Below, piece by piece: positions 28,601 to 35,538 of a DNA stretch of 64,000 nucleotides; the first letter of the stretch is position 1; the number at the start of each line of letters is the position of its first letter. This stretch comes from CAZUVM01 sp964623885. Its GTDB lineage: Bacteria; Verrucomicrobiota; Verrucomicrobiia; Limisphaerales; UBA8199. Under the pieces are notes generated by a model that was not told the DNA's origin, made no database searches, and saw only the letters and a list, made by a program, of their open reading frames with translations. Position numbers and translations under genes: made by a program. The stretch lies in the NCBI GenBank assembly GCA_964623885.1, contig CAZUVM010000059.1, positions 9,624-73,623 of the forward strand, given 5' to 3'.

Positions 28601-28965
28601 ATGTCGATTTGGAATCCTTGAATCGGCAGACCGTTGTCGATATCAGGAAAGACAAACACCAGGTTGTTATTGCCGTTGGTGGCGTCCGAAATCGACAGAT
28701 AACCGCCGGTTTTCGGAAAGCCGTTCGTGCCGCGACCGGTTCCATCGGTTACCAACGCGGCGCCGCTGCACCAGATTTGGAAGTTCGTTACGCCGGGGCC
28801 GGCGTTGGCGGCGTTATGCGTGCCGAAGATCAGCGCGCTCGAAAGCGCGGGATCGAGGTTGGGCGGATACTGGTCGAATCCGTAGAATGCGCTGCCGGCA
28901 AATAAGAGGCCGGTCCATCCGACGGAAAGGAGCGTCGCGCCGAATAGCTTGATGTGTCTTTTCAT
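22612..28965 (-). CDS. Giant secreted protein with lectin-like and four PA14-like domains
   Basis: A 2,117-residue exported protein. A signal peptide (HIKLFGATLLSVGWTGLLFAG) is followed by a concanavalin/L-type-lectin-like region (about 25-370, with GFSISFARSGDP and GVAVVFDAWQGNY). Four PA14-like modules follow near residues 610-700, 1020-1110, 1365-1460 and 1780-2020. Each pairs an F-P-T-x-G-x-Y strand and S-D-D-G-F/V turn with YPIRLxxxNGxGG. The last is interrupted by a protease-associated (PA) domain at about 1865-1965 (ALMYRSINGVCSINQQVINA, VPIPLVTIEESDG). The C-terminus is FFRAVYAQRP, without a PEP-CTERM tag. PA14 modules usually bind carbohydrate, so surface glycan binding is plausible; no catalytic domain is evident. 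Confidence 0.85.
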   Translation of the reverse strand: MKRHIKLFGATLLSVGWTGLLFAGSAFYGFDQYPPNLDPALSSALIFGTHNAANAGPGVTNFQIWCSGAALVTDGTGRGTNGFPKTGGYLSISDATNGNNNLVFVFPDIDNGLPIQGFQIDMDMRVGNGTLGRPADGFSISFARSGDPVLVNATNLTVGGFAGGDGSVAAALNPAGSTDVENGTKTGVAVVFDAWQGNYLPDTPPVNGPGTSTDREGIAVRVDDSTFVQLNLVNNRNERDCTNIISSGLSAGFVGSAAQTNLNNPNSGGVGGLSMQTGTNAFFASNNGTCGATYGNTDTSGSFTNLYWEHLLVRLTNISSTSVPTNNLTVLWKGVQVVNTNLAAFSPTVGRLVLAGRCGGNMQHCHVDNLKLVTTPTTNTYIVKVSANLGDFNFELSDNGNLTVTNVLQVKLDATDVTAQVLPSVSYVAPITSGGYTNPVFFASLSAHVVTLVWEDNLGNTNIGAIQFTTPAYSQFPPQFALQANAIDLSKQGVLMTAYQTTWNNPNVIAWTDEMFEGLHGTNLVNQTTVGNPVVNGYQVWNNVMGFFNYGAKVGNIAAGNQGMYSTAGSLGLVNGVATGDADLTSVGIGLGTYPQDYRHDYYDNVALEMFGYIYFPTSGVYNVGFGNDDQFQITTSQSPYDRMGTIIEASAAVRVPNASSLPAKGFDVRNWFVSQPGYYPIRVVWENGGGGCSFEWYSYSLPGPNTPGFGTFLVNDVANVNNPNGMVLLLYYGLSGAVDTGPYIKAAIPARNPPPSNQAYSDMYFYSPIVLDLNDGTTVNGNGKTINDSTIALTVDGVAVPVTHTRSGSSVHVIQTGTPNWKSGFHTNNFVFADQNGANYTYNWIWSCIGGTSDGGSVSAVDGTNMVNTAANNVVMTIPSSLQQPASAVDTTQPGLRVKVWQTPMEAGQSHSGWSEAELMGQHGYNVADLSQALPGGYFVWSNLFDFRYDSGGGSGAEWNFDLEDSTSVSLFGTGVNAANPVLNPLIPVSAQYAPQLRFVFSGSNTKCEESVYEFSGWIVFPTSGPYIMNLNSDDGVRLMFPQGNPMGKLNPATVPYITNIVMEANVGRGVAGQSGGIYNGGTWAFVNVPVAGAYPIRLIWYNGGTGGGLEWSVVQPLPDGRVARVPVNDPSIPGSLKVYQTLTSGNTFAPYVTHLDPVYDEPDVYMQEPTVVDIADGPTGKTINLANANVQLWSDGLPQNVSVTQPSPGTTHIVQQFTNGFYWVNGNHTNILTYKDTSGNVYSNVWWFVARVPTPAIVWVPNSLRVDPSLVDHSQPGLRVKSYQTVAAANGDLNLVEQQVLGLLGANLIPVTPPGYVVWTNPVDFCDNIGLNGAHGEYRYNYSFSNYFGDTLQGGGGAENNNVHVFAGWFEFTKPGIYTMTVNSDDGFKLTIPYGMDPFNEQGINLGFINAGRGDTGGSSNPFNGSSSPSFFNIPQAGDYPIRLLWFNGGGGLAVEWTLIQPLSDGSVERVLVGDYASAPDAVRVYQTLVTNAPTVVSTVQGANTSGQTNAPALTLGTQPQAVLGNNLGFNAQTSSQLPNNQDFFIQLRDGSTAINPATMTLTLAGVTQPITVTNGGGLTAVFRFGTNGLWPSGVYAPLMLSFQDTAGQSYSYPIEWVMTPFWGTLHHGYDPSFADTNSPGFKVRAYEVDPAYTSSGTNMGPVTTSNFAPPNRNYITEQMLSGLWGPNWANLAPTNYGVAFPAVGGPFYHGFTDFGYMDIKGTGPTNGVINFNGQYTNQAGNFQYSASYRYFNQPMPGITGIGPTTSGSARQNGNCLEVLSYILFPTNGTYTLGVSSDDGFRVLQGWNPPANIGCLVVNSPAAISGPKATAINVFEPSQGNISMPVTNPITGNLVLVTGNYGASTNGEGCVIANPSALAGNIALMYRSINGVCSINQQVINAYLSGARAVVLINKHRPTTDGVYSEEFTVSPQVPIPLVTIEESDGTNIVAALGSGAVNVTLTPSDYSINPPDDRCLGQTSVGKGNSDCNFSVVVTNAPGLYPIRLTYENGNGGVNVDWYSLTGNPAVNGGRVLINDVGCTNGLALQAFYNLMPPHVVVSGNNLVVSYAGTLLSTSDPTLPIGSWTTVASPSPVTIPINSAQPQQFFRAVYAQRP

Positions 28966-29345
28966 GGGTGTTGAGTGGTGAGGTAGTTTGCTGTGTCCAG
29001 TGCAGTAGCGACTAAGTAACTAACTTGAGCCCGCAGGAAAACCGAAACGAAATGCTGTGAAAACAAGCCGACAGGACGACACGAAAAATCGAACCACCGG
29101 GCAAAAGGCCGACTTCACACCGCCAGTTGGGGTTGCTTTCTGGCATTCCGTTTAGGTCAGGTATTGTGCAAGCTTAAGACGGAGTCGTTACAAATAGCAA
29201 GAAAAAAAGGTGACGAAATTCAAATATTTTTCGAAGTGATTAACACTCGATCCTCTGAGCTGAAATCCACTCCGTGACGTAGCTTCTGAGAGAACGCCCG
29301 GCGTATGGATTTCCTGCCGATTGTTCAAAAGTGTGCAGTTATGAC
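28966..29345. other. Long intergenic leader upstream of the giant gene
   Basis: No ORF here looks genuine. The stretch just before the ATG (minus strand) reads ACCTCACCACTCAACACCC, with no Shine-Dalgarno sequence; the PEP-CTERM gene leader is similar (ACCTCAACCCCT). At 29165-29175 is TGTGCAAGCTT, identical to an 11-mer in the promoter region of the PEP-CTERM gene (30539-30549). The A/T-rich part at 29195-29260 is a likely promoter zone, but I cannot place -35/-10 boxes confidently. Confidence 0.45.
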
Positions 29346-29373
29346 AAAAAGGCGGGCCGTTTGGAGACCCGCC
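29346..29373 (-). terminator. Terminator of the PEP-CTERM gene
   Basis: GGCGGG (29351-29356) pairs with CCCGCC (29368-29373), and on the minus strand TTTTT follows immediately (plus-strand AAAAA at 29346-29350). It lies 30 bases beyond the stop at 29403. Confidence 0.75.
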
Positions 29374-29402
29374 ATCGGGGTTATGGTTGAAGAACAGACC
29401 GT

Positions 29403-30497
29403 TTAATCTCTGCGACGCCGGATGACCAGGCCCAGCGCGAGGCTGAAGCCACCAATAATGCTGATGGCAACGGCGGAAGGTTCAGGGACCGGAATCACAT
29501 GGCCTGGGTTGCTCGGATCGAAACCGGCAAAGGGCGTGCTAGGCAGGCCAGCGAAACTAATCTGGCTGAGTTGCCCGGCGGTCAAGCCACTGTTGCTGCC
29601 GAAATTCAAATAATCGCCTGCCACCCAATTGGCCACCGTTAGAGTCGTCCCGGCAGCCCATGCCTGGCTGTGGCTGTCGGCGAAACTCAGATTATTGACG
29701 CCGGCAGTGCCGGGACCAGCGAAATCGATGGTAGCATTCCCCTGCAAGCTCAGCACACCGACACTAAGGTTCAGGTAGTTGGCCTGCAGCGTGCCCCCGT
29801 TCAATGTCAGCTTGTTAGCGGAATTACCCAGGGCACTGGCCTTACCTGCGATGATTGTGCCAGCATTAATTGTAACACCTCCGCTGAAGGTATTGGCGTT
29901 AGTTCCGCCAAGCGTCAGGTTTCCTGTGCCGCTTTTAATCAGGCCGCCGGCGCCGGTGATGTCACCACGGCTGTTGGAACTGAAAATCGTGTCAAAGGAA
30001 CCGCCAATCGTAAGTGTGCCGCCATTATTGTTCACGCTGGAGCCGCTGCTGTAGGTATTGCTGATCACCAGATTCCCCGAGCCCGCGGTCCATGTCTGGG
30101 AAGCGCCCGCGCCGGAGGAACCGTTGGCCGCGATCAGCGTGATAGGCACGTTGAACACCTGGGCATGGCTGTCGTTGTTAACAATGCCATTCGGGCCCAT
30201 CTGAAAACCCGTAGGCGCAACTGCCGATGAACGCAGCAGAAACGAGCTGGAACCGGCGCCGGAATTAAACGTAATACCCAGCGTCGGAACGTTGGCGCCC
30301 TGGATATCGATGGAAAAAACAGTGGTCAGATCGTTTTGCAGGACGGCCGGAGTGGTGGTGTTCGGCACGCCGTTGTTCCAATTTGCGGCAAAGCCCCAAA
30401 GCGGGTTGCCGGTTGTGTCAGTCCAGGTTGTGGAGGCGGCCAGGGCTGAAGTGGTGAGAATGCCCAGGACTGCAGCCGCCAAGGCGGGATATTTCAT
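29403..30497 (-). CDS. PEP-CTERM surface protein with autotransporter-type beta-strand repeat
   Basis: A 364-residue exported protein. Signal peptide: KYPALAAAVLGILTTSALAA. A WTDTTGNPLWGFAANWNNG segment follows, typical of proteins with autotransporter-associated beta strands, and one such repeat is clear near residues 190-240 (GTGNLTLGGTNANTFSGGVT). The C-terminus is a complete PEP-CTERM sorting signal: VPEPS, a hydrophobic helix (AVAISIIGGFSLALGLV), then IRRRRD. It would be processed by an exosortase, which is not in this window, and released or anchored in an exopolysaccharide matrix. Its promoter region contains a perfect 14-bp palindrome. Confidence 0.9.
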   Translation of the reverse strand: MKYPALAAAVLGILTTSALAASTTWTDTTGNPLWGFAANWNNGVPNTTTPAVLQNDLTTVFSIDIQGANVPTLGITFNSGAGSSSFLLRSSAVAPTGFQMGPNGIVNNDSHAQVFNVPITLIAANGSSGAGASQTWTAGSGNLVISNTYSSGSSVNNNGGTLTIGGSFDTIFSSNSRGDITGAGGLIKSGTGNLTLGGTNANTFSGGVTINAGTIIAGKASALGNSANKLTLNGGTLQANYLNLSVGVLSLQGNATIDFAGPGTAGVNNLSFADSHSQAWAAGTTLTVANWVAGDYLNFGSNSGLTAGQLSQISFAGLPSTPFAGFDPSNPGHVIPVPEPSAVAISIIGGFSLALGLVIRRRRD

Positions 30498-30539
30498 AGG
30501 GGTTGAGGTTAGTTAGGTGCCAACATGATCCGCGGTTGT

Positions 30540-30584
30540 GTGCAAGCTTGCACGTGAATTATCAAACCGCCGAAAAATTGTCAA
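30540..30584 (-). promoter_or_regulatory. Probable promoter with operator-like palindrome for the PEP-CTERM gene
   Basis: On the minus strand TTGACA (30579-30584) is followed after 17 bases by TAATTC (30556-30561), or after 15 bases by GATAAT (30558-30563). Immediately downstream is the perfect palindrome GTGCAAGCTTGCAC (30540-30553), 43 bases before the ATG, where a repressor could sit over the start site. Part of it is repeated upstream of the giant PA14 gene. Confidence 0.5.
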
Positions 30585-30648
30585 GCGGATTTCAAAAAGT
30601 TTTTTCCAGTTTGTTTTTGCAGCGCGTTCCGGTTACACAATCTGAACT

Positions 30649-33066
30649 TTGGCCAGTGACAAATTGAAAAAGACCAGCGTCGCGAAGACCGGTGTCGCGA
30701 ACGCCCTGCCACAGAAGGAAAACTCCGCGATTAGAATGCGCCGCTGGGGGTTTCGGGTGGGTGCCGCCATCCTGGGTCCGACGCTGCTATTAATAATTGC
30801 GGAATTGGTTTTGCGGCTCTGCGGTTACGGTTATTCCACCAGTTTCTTCAAGCCATTCCACATCGGAGGGAAAGAGTATCTGGTTGAAAACGACAAGTTC
30901 GGGTGGCGCTATTTCCCGCCGGAACTGGCGCGCAGCCCGGCTCCGATACGCTTCCTGGGGCAAAAACCGCCAGGCGTGTGCCGGCTTTTTGTTTTGGGCG
31001 AATCCGCCGCTTTGGGCGATCCGCGCCCGGCGTACGGCGCCGGACGTTACTTGCAGGCGCTCCTGGAAGAACGGTTCCCCGGAAAACATTTCGAAGTCAT
31101 CTGCGTTGCAATGACGGCTATCAATTCGCACGCGGTGCTGGACATTGCGCGCGAATGCGCTCGCTACCAGGGTGATTTCTGGGTCATCTACATGGGAAAC
31201 AACGAGATGGTGGGGCCGTTCGGCGCCGCTTCGGTTTTTGGTCCGCAAGCGCCATCGCGATTTTTTGTCCGAATGAGCCTGGCCTTGCAGGAGACGCGAG
31301 TGGGCCAGTTATTGCGTTCATGGGGAAGGCGGTTCCGGAAGCCAGCCAGTCAATCCTGGGCCGGGATGGAGATGTTCACCGAGAATCGAGTTCCGCCTGG
31401 CAGCGCGTCCAGAGCACAGGTTTATCGCAATTTCCGGGCGAATCTCGACGGCATTATCAAAGCCGGGTTGGGCTGCGGCGCAAGGGTTATCATGAGTACC
31501 ATCGCCGTTAACCTGCGCGATTCACCTCCTTTTGCATCGGTAGCCGGCCCGCGTCTCTCCACCGAGGACCGCAACGCCTGCGACAATCTGCTAAAAGCGA
31601 GTGTCGCGGCGCTGCAGCAGACCAATTATGTGCAGGCGGCGGAGAATTTCGCCCAGGCCGCCAGCCTTGACCCCGACCGCGCGGACATCGAGTTCTACCT
31701 CGGCGGATGCCTCCTACGGCTGACGAATGTCGTCGCCGCGCGACAACACTATCAACGCGCCTGCGATCTCGATGCCCTGCCCTTTCGGTCGGACTCGATC
31801 ATTAACAGCACGCTTGCCGATGCGGGCCGCAAATACGCCGGCTCGGACCTGGCGTTTTTCGATGCGGTCAGGACACTGGCCATGAGCAGCCCGGTCGGAA
31901 TACCTGGCGCGGAGTCCTTTTACGAGCATGTTCATTTTAATTTCGACGGCAACTACCGATTGGGCAGGGCCTGGGCGGAACAGATCGCCGGATTTGTGGA
32001 ACAAGGATCGAATAGCACGGATTCAAAAGCCCATGCGTCTTCGTCGCCGGCACAAACCGCCGCCATCACCAATCAATTGGATGGAGCTAACTCGCCATCA
32101 CAATCGCTGCTTTCGACACCTAAGGAGGCGTTTAGACTCTCGGAATGGGCCTCGCAAAACGTCTGCGAGCGCCGCCTGGGCCTGACCGACTGGAACCGAG
32201 CCGCGGTGTTCGAGGACGTGCTGCGACGTTTTACTCAGCCGCCTTTGAGTGCGCAGCCAAATAACAATAGCCGCTGGGAAGCGCTGCACAAAAAACTAAA
32301 TCAAATCCGGGAACACCTGGACGCAGCCGCCGTCACCAACGCGCGCCAGGTATATCTCGAGGCGCTGCAGCGCGCGCCGGAAGATGAACGGCTGCATGAG
32401 AATTTCGCCGAGTTCCTCGAAGACACCGGCCAGTTGGGCGAAGCCGAAGCGCAGTGGGAACAGGTGCGCGAACTGATTCCGCAACATCACCTCGGTTACT
32501 TTGAGTCCGGCCGGCTGCTGTTGCGTTTGTCCAAACTCCCGGAGGCGCGAGCGCGTTTGCACCAGGCCGTCGAGTTGCGACCCGACCTGGGCGAAGGCTG
32601 GTTGGAGCTGGGTAATATTGACGCTTTGGAAGGGAAACCCGAGCACGCGTTGACACAGTATAAACGGGCGCAGCAACTAACACCGCAAGACCCACGCCCC
32701 TACTATCACATGGGCAAGGCGCTGTCCAAACTGGGCAAGCCGGTGCAAGCAGTCCAACAACTGCGCCTCGCCATCAAGGCACAGCCGGCTTTTTGGGAAG
32801 CCCATTACGCGCTCGGAGAGGAGCTGGCCTTTATGGGGATGGTTGAGGCCGCACGCGGGGAATTTGAGCAGACCTTGCGCCTCAAGCCCGACTACGCGAT
32901 GGCGCATTTGAATCTTGGAGTGGCGCTGTTACAGAATGGCAAAATCGAGAGCGCGGTTAAAGAATTGCACGAGGCCCAGCGGCTGGACCCAAAAGTTCCA
33001 CTGGCCGCCGATTACCTGAAGAAGATCGAGGGAAAGGCCAACGAGGTGCCGAAAGAGCGCAAATGA
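30649..33066 (+). CDS. SGNH/GDSL-hydrolase-like membrane protein with TPRs
   Basis: An 805-residue protein. The frame starts at a TTG at 30649; an in-frame ATG near 30735 (MRRWGFRVGA) would start just before the single membrane helix (ILGPTLLLIIAELVLRLCGYG), so the start is uncertain. The extracytoplasmic part has an SGNH-like domain: FVLGESAALGDPRP carries the block I Ser, MGNNEM near residue 184 the block III Asn, and FYEHVHFNFDGNYRLG near 425 supplies an Asp/His block. A TPR segment is inserted at about 290-380. A second TPR array spans about 555-790. Possibly acts on acylated polysaccharide; the substrate is unknown. Confidence 0.78.
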   Translation: MASDKLKKTSVAKTGVANALPQKENSAIRMRRWGFRVGAAILGPTLLLIIAELVLRLCGYGYSTSFFKPFHIGGKEYLVENDKFGWRYFPPELARSPAPIRFLGQKPPGVCRLFVLGESAALGDPRPAYGAGRYLQALLEERFPGKHFEVICVAMTAINSHAVLDIARECARYQGDFWVIYMGNNEMVGPFGAASVFGPQAPSRFFVRMSLALQETRVGQLLRSWGRRFRKPASQSWAGMEMFTENRVPPGSASRAQVYRNFRANLDGIIKAGLGCGARVIMSTIAVNLRDSPPFASVAGPRLSTEDRNACDNLLKASVAALQQTNYVQAAENFAQAASLDPDRADIEFYLGGCLLRLTNVVAARQHYQRACDLDALPFRSDSIINSTLADAGRKYAGSDLAFFDAVRTLAMSSPVGIPGAESFYEHVHFNFDGNYRLGRAWAEQIAGFVEQGSNSTDSKAHASSSPAQTAAITNQLDGANSPSQSLLSTPKEAFRLSEWASQNVCERRLGLTDWNRAAVFEDVLRRFTQPPLSAQPNNNSRWEALHKKLNQIREHLDAAAVTNARQVYLEALQRAPEDERLHENFAEFLEDTGQLGEAEAQWEQVRELIPQHHLGYFESGRLLLRLSKLPEARARLHQAVELRPDLGEGWLELGNIDALEGKPEHALTQYKRAQQLTPQDPRPYYHMGKALSKLGKPVQAVQQLRLAIKAQPAFWEAHYALGEELAFMGMVEAARGEFEQTLRLKPDYAMAHLNLGVALLQNGKIESAVKELHEAQRLDPKVPLAADYLKKIEGKANEVPKERK

Positions 33067-33132
33067 ATGCGCTTCCCGATCTTGCACGAACCGACGCAAG
33101 GGTCTGCCCAACACCACCTGCAGCCTCATTAA

Positions 33133-33152
33133 CACCCCGCTTCAGCGGGGTG
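33133..33152. repeat. Short hairpin repeat
   Basis: CACCCCGC (33133-33140), loop TTCA, GCGGGGTG (33145-33152): a perfect 8-bp stem without a T-tract, just before a terminator. It has the look of a REP-type unit. Confidence 0.55.
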
Positions 33153-33175
33153 GCTGGATGCCTAAGCCTAAACAC

Positions 33176-33196
33176 AACCGTTTTAACGGTTTTTTC
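33176..33196 (+). terminator. Rho-independent terminator
   Basis: AACCGTT (33176-33182), loop TT, AACGGTT (33185-33191), then TTTTT. It lies 110 bases after the stop of the SGNH/TPR gene and 12 bases before the next ATG. Confidence 0.7.
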
Positions 33197-33207
33197 CGCC
33201 GCGTGCC

Positions 33208-34959
33208 ATGCAGGCGAGTTCTGAATCCTCCGTTCCTGGCCTCGGCCGAAAGATTCCACCGAAGCTTTTGATGCTGCTGCTCACCGTCGTTTGCGCCGCG
33301 CCTTTTCTGAATCGCCCTTTTTTTGTCGACGATACCTTGTTCCTCAAAACCGCCAAGCAGATCCAACAGTATCCGTTCGACTTTTACGGTTTCGACATCC
33401 GGTGGTTCTACAGCGCCAGTCCGATGATCGATAACACGTATAACCCGCCGCTGGCCGGGTACTACCTTGCCGCGGTCGCCACTGTGGTTGGCTGGAGCGA
33501 ACCGGCCCTGCATCTGGCGTTTCTCCTGCCGGCCCTGGCAACAGCATGGGGAATGTTCGTGCTGTCCAAAAGGTTTTGCCAACGGCCGTTGCTCGCCACG
33601 GCTGCAGCGATCCTCACGCCGGTGTTCGTGATTTCGGCCACGACATTGATGTGCGACGTGATGCTCCTGGCCTTGTGGGTTTGGGCGCTTGAGTGGTTCG
33701 AAGTCGGGCTGGGACGGGAGGATCGGAGTGCGTTCATCATCAGCGGCGTGTTAGCCGGGCTGGCATTTTGGGCAAAGTTTTCCGGCCTCTGTCTGGTTCC
33801 TTTACTGGTCGCTTATGGGGTGTGGCGCGCACGCAAGGCGGATTGGTGGCTGCTCGCGGCGATTATCCCGCTGCTGTTTGTGGCCGCTTATGAAGCGATC
33901 ACCTGGAAGTTATACGGGCATGGCCACTTCTTCCACGCGGCAGTTTATTCCCATGCAGAAAATGCTCATCGGAGCGTCATCGATAAGCTCGCCATCGGTT
34001 TCTGTTTCGCCGGCGGTTGTTTTTTGCCTTTGCTGCTCTTTCTGCCATTGCTGCTGGTAGGGACGCCGTCCTCGGCGTCCCAATCACTTCTCCGGCGCTT
34101 GCTGTTCGCTTCGCTGGCGCTGGTTCTGTTCGTGATGTTTCTCTGGCTGCTGCCGACATCAGCGGCGTTTCAACCATTTCTGCGCGCGGGAGGTAACTTA
34201 AATTGGCTTCTCGCAAGCCAGGCGGCCCTTTTTTGCGCGACCGGAATCGGGTTGCTTTCCCTGGCGTTTATGGATTTGCGGCACCGTCGGGAGTCAGCCT
34301 CTGTTCTGCTCGGCCTCTGGGTTCTGGGGGTATTTGTGTTTGTAACCTTGTTCAATTGGACGGTAAACGGACGAAGCTTGCTACCAATGGCCCCCGCGCT
34401 GGCAATCCTGCTCGTCAGACGACTGGATCCGGAGCCGCGCACCGCAAAAGAAACAACCATACCCCAAGGAGCGAAACCCGAAATGCAAATTCCAGGTGTC
34501 GCAAATGCATTGCTCTTGTGGCTTCCGCTGATCGGGGCAGCCGCTTTGAGCCTGGCTTTGGCAATTGCGGACTCGAATGTTGCGCGAGCCGAGCGCGATG
34601 TTACGCGCGATCTATTCAAAAAATACGAGCGTCCCGGGCGGACCGTTTGGTTCGAGGGCCACGGCGGCTTTCAGTATTACCTGGAAAAGCTCGGGGCCAG
34701 GCCGCTCGATATGGCGCATCCGGAGATTGGCCCTGAGGATGTGGTGATCATCCCCAATTGCGCGCCCGGGGTCGCCACTCCGAATCTCAGCGTCGTGGGC
34801 GTGCTCGACAGTGTTAAATATCAACCAAACCGATATTTTTCGACGAGCGAACCATCCCTGGGAGCTTCATTCTACGAAGCCGTGCGCGGACCGTTGCCCT
34901 TCGCGGCGGGCAAGGCCAAGCCGGATTACTGTTTTGTTTTCGCGCGCAGAAAGGAGTAA
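33208..34959 (+). CDS. GT39-like (GT-C fold) membrane glycosyltransferase
   Basis: A 583-residue polytopic protein of the ArnT/PMT-like GT-C type. The catalytic-loop acid pair is in FFVDDTLFLKTAKQI near residue 43, followed by NTYNPPLAGYYLAAVATVVG and about ten further hydrophobic helices. The last ~130 residues are soluble. Family members transfer sugars from polyprenyl-phosphate donors on the outer face of the inner membrane. Residues 285-291 (GTPSSAS) come from a 22-base palindromic repeat inserted in frame between two helices. First gene after a terminator. Confidence 0.83.
   Translation: MQASSESSVPGLGRKIPPKLLMLLLTVVCAAPFLNRPFFVDDTLFLKTAKQIQQYPFDFYGFDIRWFYSASPMIDNTYNPPLAGYYLAAVATVVGWSEPALHLAFLLPALATAWGMFVLSKRFCQRPLLATAAAILTPVFVISATTLMCDVMLLALWVWALEWFEVGLGREDRSAFIISGVLAGLAFWAKFSGLCLVPLLVAYGVWRARKADWWLLAAIIPLLFVAAYEAITWKLYGHGHFFHAAVYSHAENAHRSVIDKLAIGFCFAGGCFLPLLLFLPLLLVGTPSSASQSLLRRLLFASLALVLFVMFLWLLPTSAAFQPFLRAGGNLNWLLASQAALFCATGIGLLSLAFMDLRHRRESASVLLGLWVLGVFVFVTLFNWTVNGRSLLPMAPALAILLVRRLDPEPRTAKETTIPQGAKPEMQIPGVANALLLWLPLIGAAALSLALAIADSNVARAERDVTRDLFKKYERPGRTVWFEGHGGFQYYLEKLGARPLDMAHPEIGPEDVVIIPNCAPGVATPNLSVVGVLDSVKYQPNRYFSTSEPSLGASFYEAVRGPLPFAAGKAKPDYCFVFARRKE
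34060..34081. repeat. Palindromic element inside a glycosyltransferase gene
   Basis: GGGACGCCG, loop TCCT, CGGCGTCCC. It is in frame within the gene at 33208-34959 and adds GTPSSAS (residues 285-291) in an extramembrane loop. Same family as 18433, 37707 and 50871. Confidence 0.85.
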
Positions 34960-34962
34960 AAA

Positions 34963-34990
34963 ACAACAAAGTAACGAAGTGACAAAGAAG
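34963..34990. repeat. Left inverted repeat flanking the GxxExxY gene
   Basis: A 28-base sequence beginning ACAACAAAGTAACGAAGTGA. It matches the reverse complement of 35511-35538 at 23 of 28 positions. It begins three bases after the stop of the upstream glycosyltransferase. Confidence 0.65.
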
Positions 34991-35102
34991 AACTGAAACA
35001 TCACAGGGAGGGCATGGAGAAGGTTCTTTGGTAATCGTTACTGATATCAGAACGAACACGCTAAAAGCACAAAACAATCACGAAGGAAATATAAGAAGGA
35101 CC

Positions 35103-35507
35103 ATGAAAACTATAGTTATTCCGAAAGATATTGAAGAGCTGGCAAGGCTGGCAGTAGACGCGGCGTTCGCGGTGCATAAGGAGCTTGGACCGGGGTTGCT
35201 GGAAACCGCGTACGAAGGATGTTTTGCGAGAGAATTGGAACTGCGCCAGGTTTTTTACCTGCGACAGTCACCCGTGCCTTTGAACTACAAAGGCAAACTC
35301 ATTGAGGTTGGATTCCGTGCTGATTTGATCCTACAGCAAAGATTATTGATTGAATTAAAAGCCGTCGAAGACATCGCCCCGATCCACAAAGCCCAGGTAA
35401 TCACCTATCTAAAACTGCTTCATCTGCCTTTAGGCCTGTTGATTAACTTCAACGCGATTCTGATCAAGGACGGCATACGCCGAATCCCTAATCTCTTTCT
35501 AATGTAA
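35103..35507 (+). CDS. GxxExxY protein
   Basis: A 134-residue protein of the GxxExxY family, named for the motif seen here as GPGLLETAYE near residue 29. Other family blocks are VPLNYKGKLIEVGFRADLI, LLIELKAVEDIAPIHKAQVI and LLINFNAILIKDGIRRI. The D-x-n-(I/L)-E-L-K pattern resembles a PD-(D/E)xK nuclease core, so nuclease activity has been suspected for this family, but the function is unproven. The gene is bounded by 28-base inverted repeats and sits between two glycosyltransferase genes, as if inserted. I chose the ATG at 35103 because the frame upstream is not conserved-looking. Confidence 0.9.
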   Translation: MKTIVIPKDIEELARLAVDAAFAVHKELGPGLLETAYEGCFARELELRQVFYLRQSPVPLNYKGKLIEVGFRADLILQQRLLIELKAVEDIAPIHKAQVITYLKLLHLPLGLLINFNAILIKDGIRRIPNLFLM

Positions 35508-35510
35508 AAA

Positions 35511-35538
35511 CTTCTTTGTACCTTTGTTGCTTCGTTGT
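35511..35538. repeat. Right inverted repeat flanking the GxxExxY gene
   Basis: Reverse complement of 34963-34990 with five mismatches. It begins four bases after the GxxExxY stop and contains the only plausible start codons (TTG at 35524 and 35527) of the following glycosyltransferase gene, suggesting that insertion replaced that gene's original 5' end. Confidence 0.65.

Noticed and set aside
23443..28905. Several long plus-strand open frames opposite the giant PA14 gene (for example 23443-24183 and 28036-28905).
   Set aside because: They lie antisense to a well-supported coding frame with clear repeats and a signal peptide; their products are Val/Arg/Ala-rich without domain motifs, typical of GC-rich shadows.
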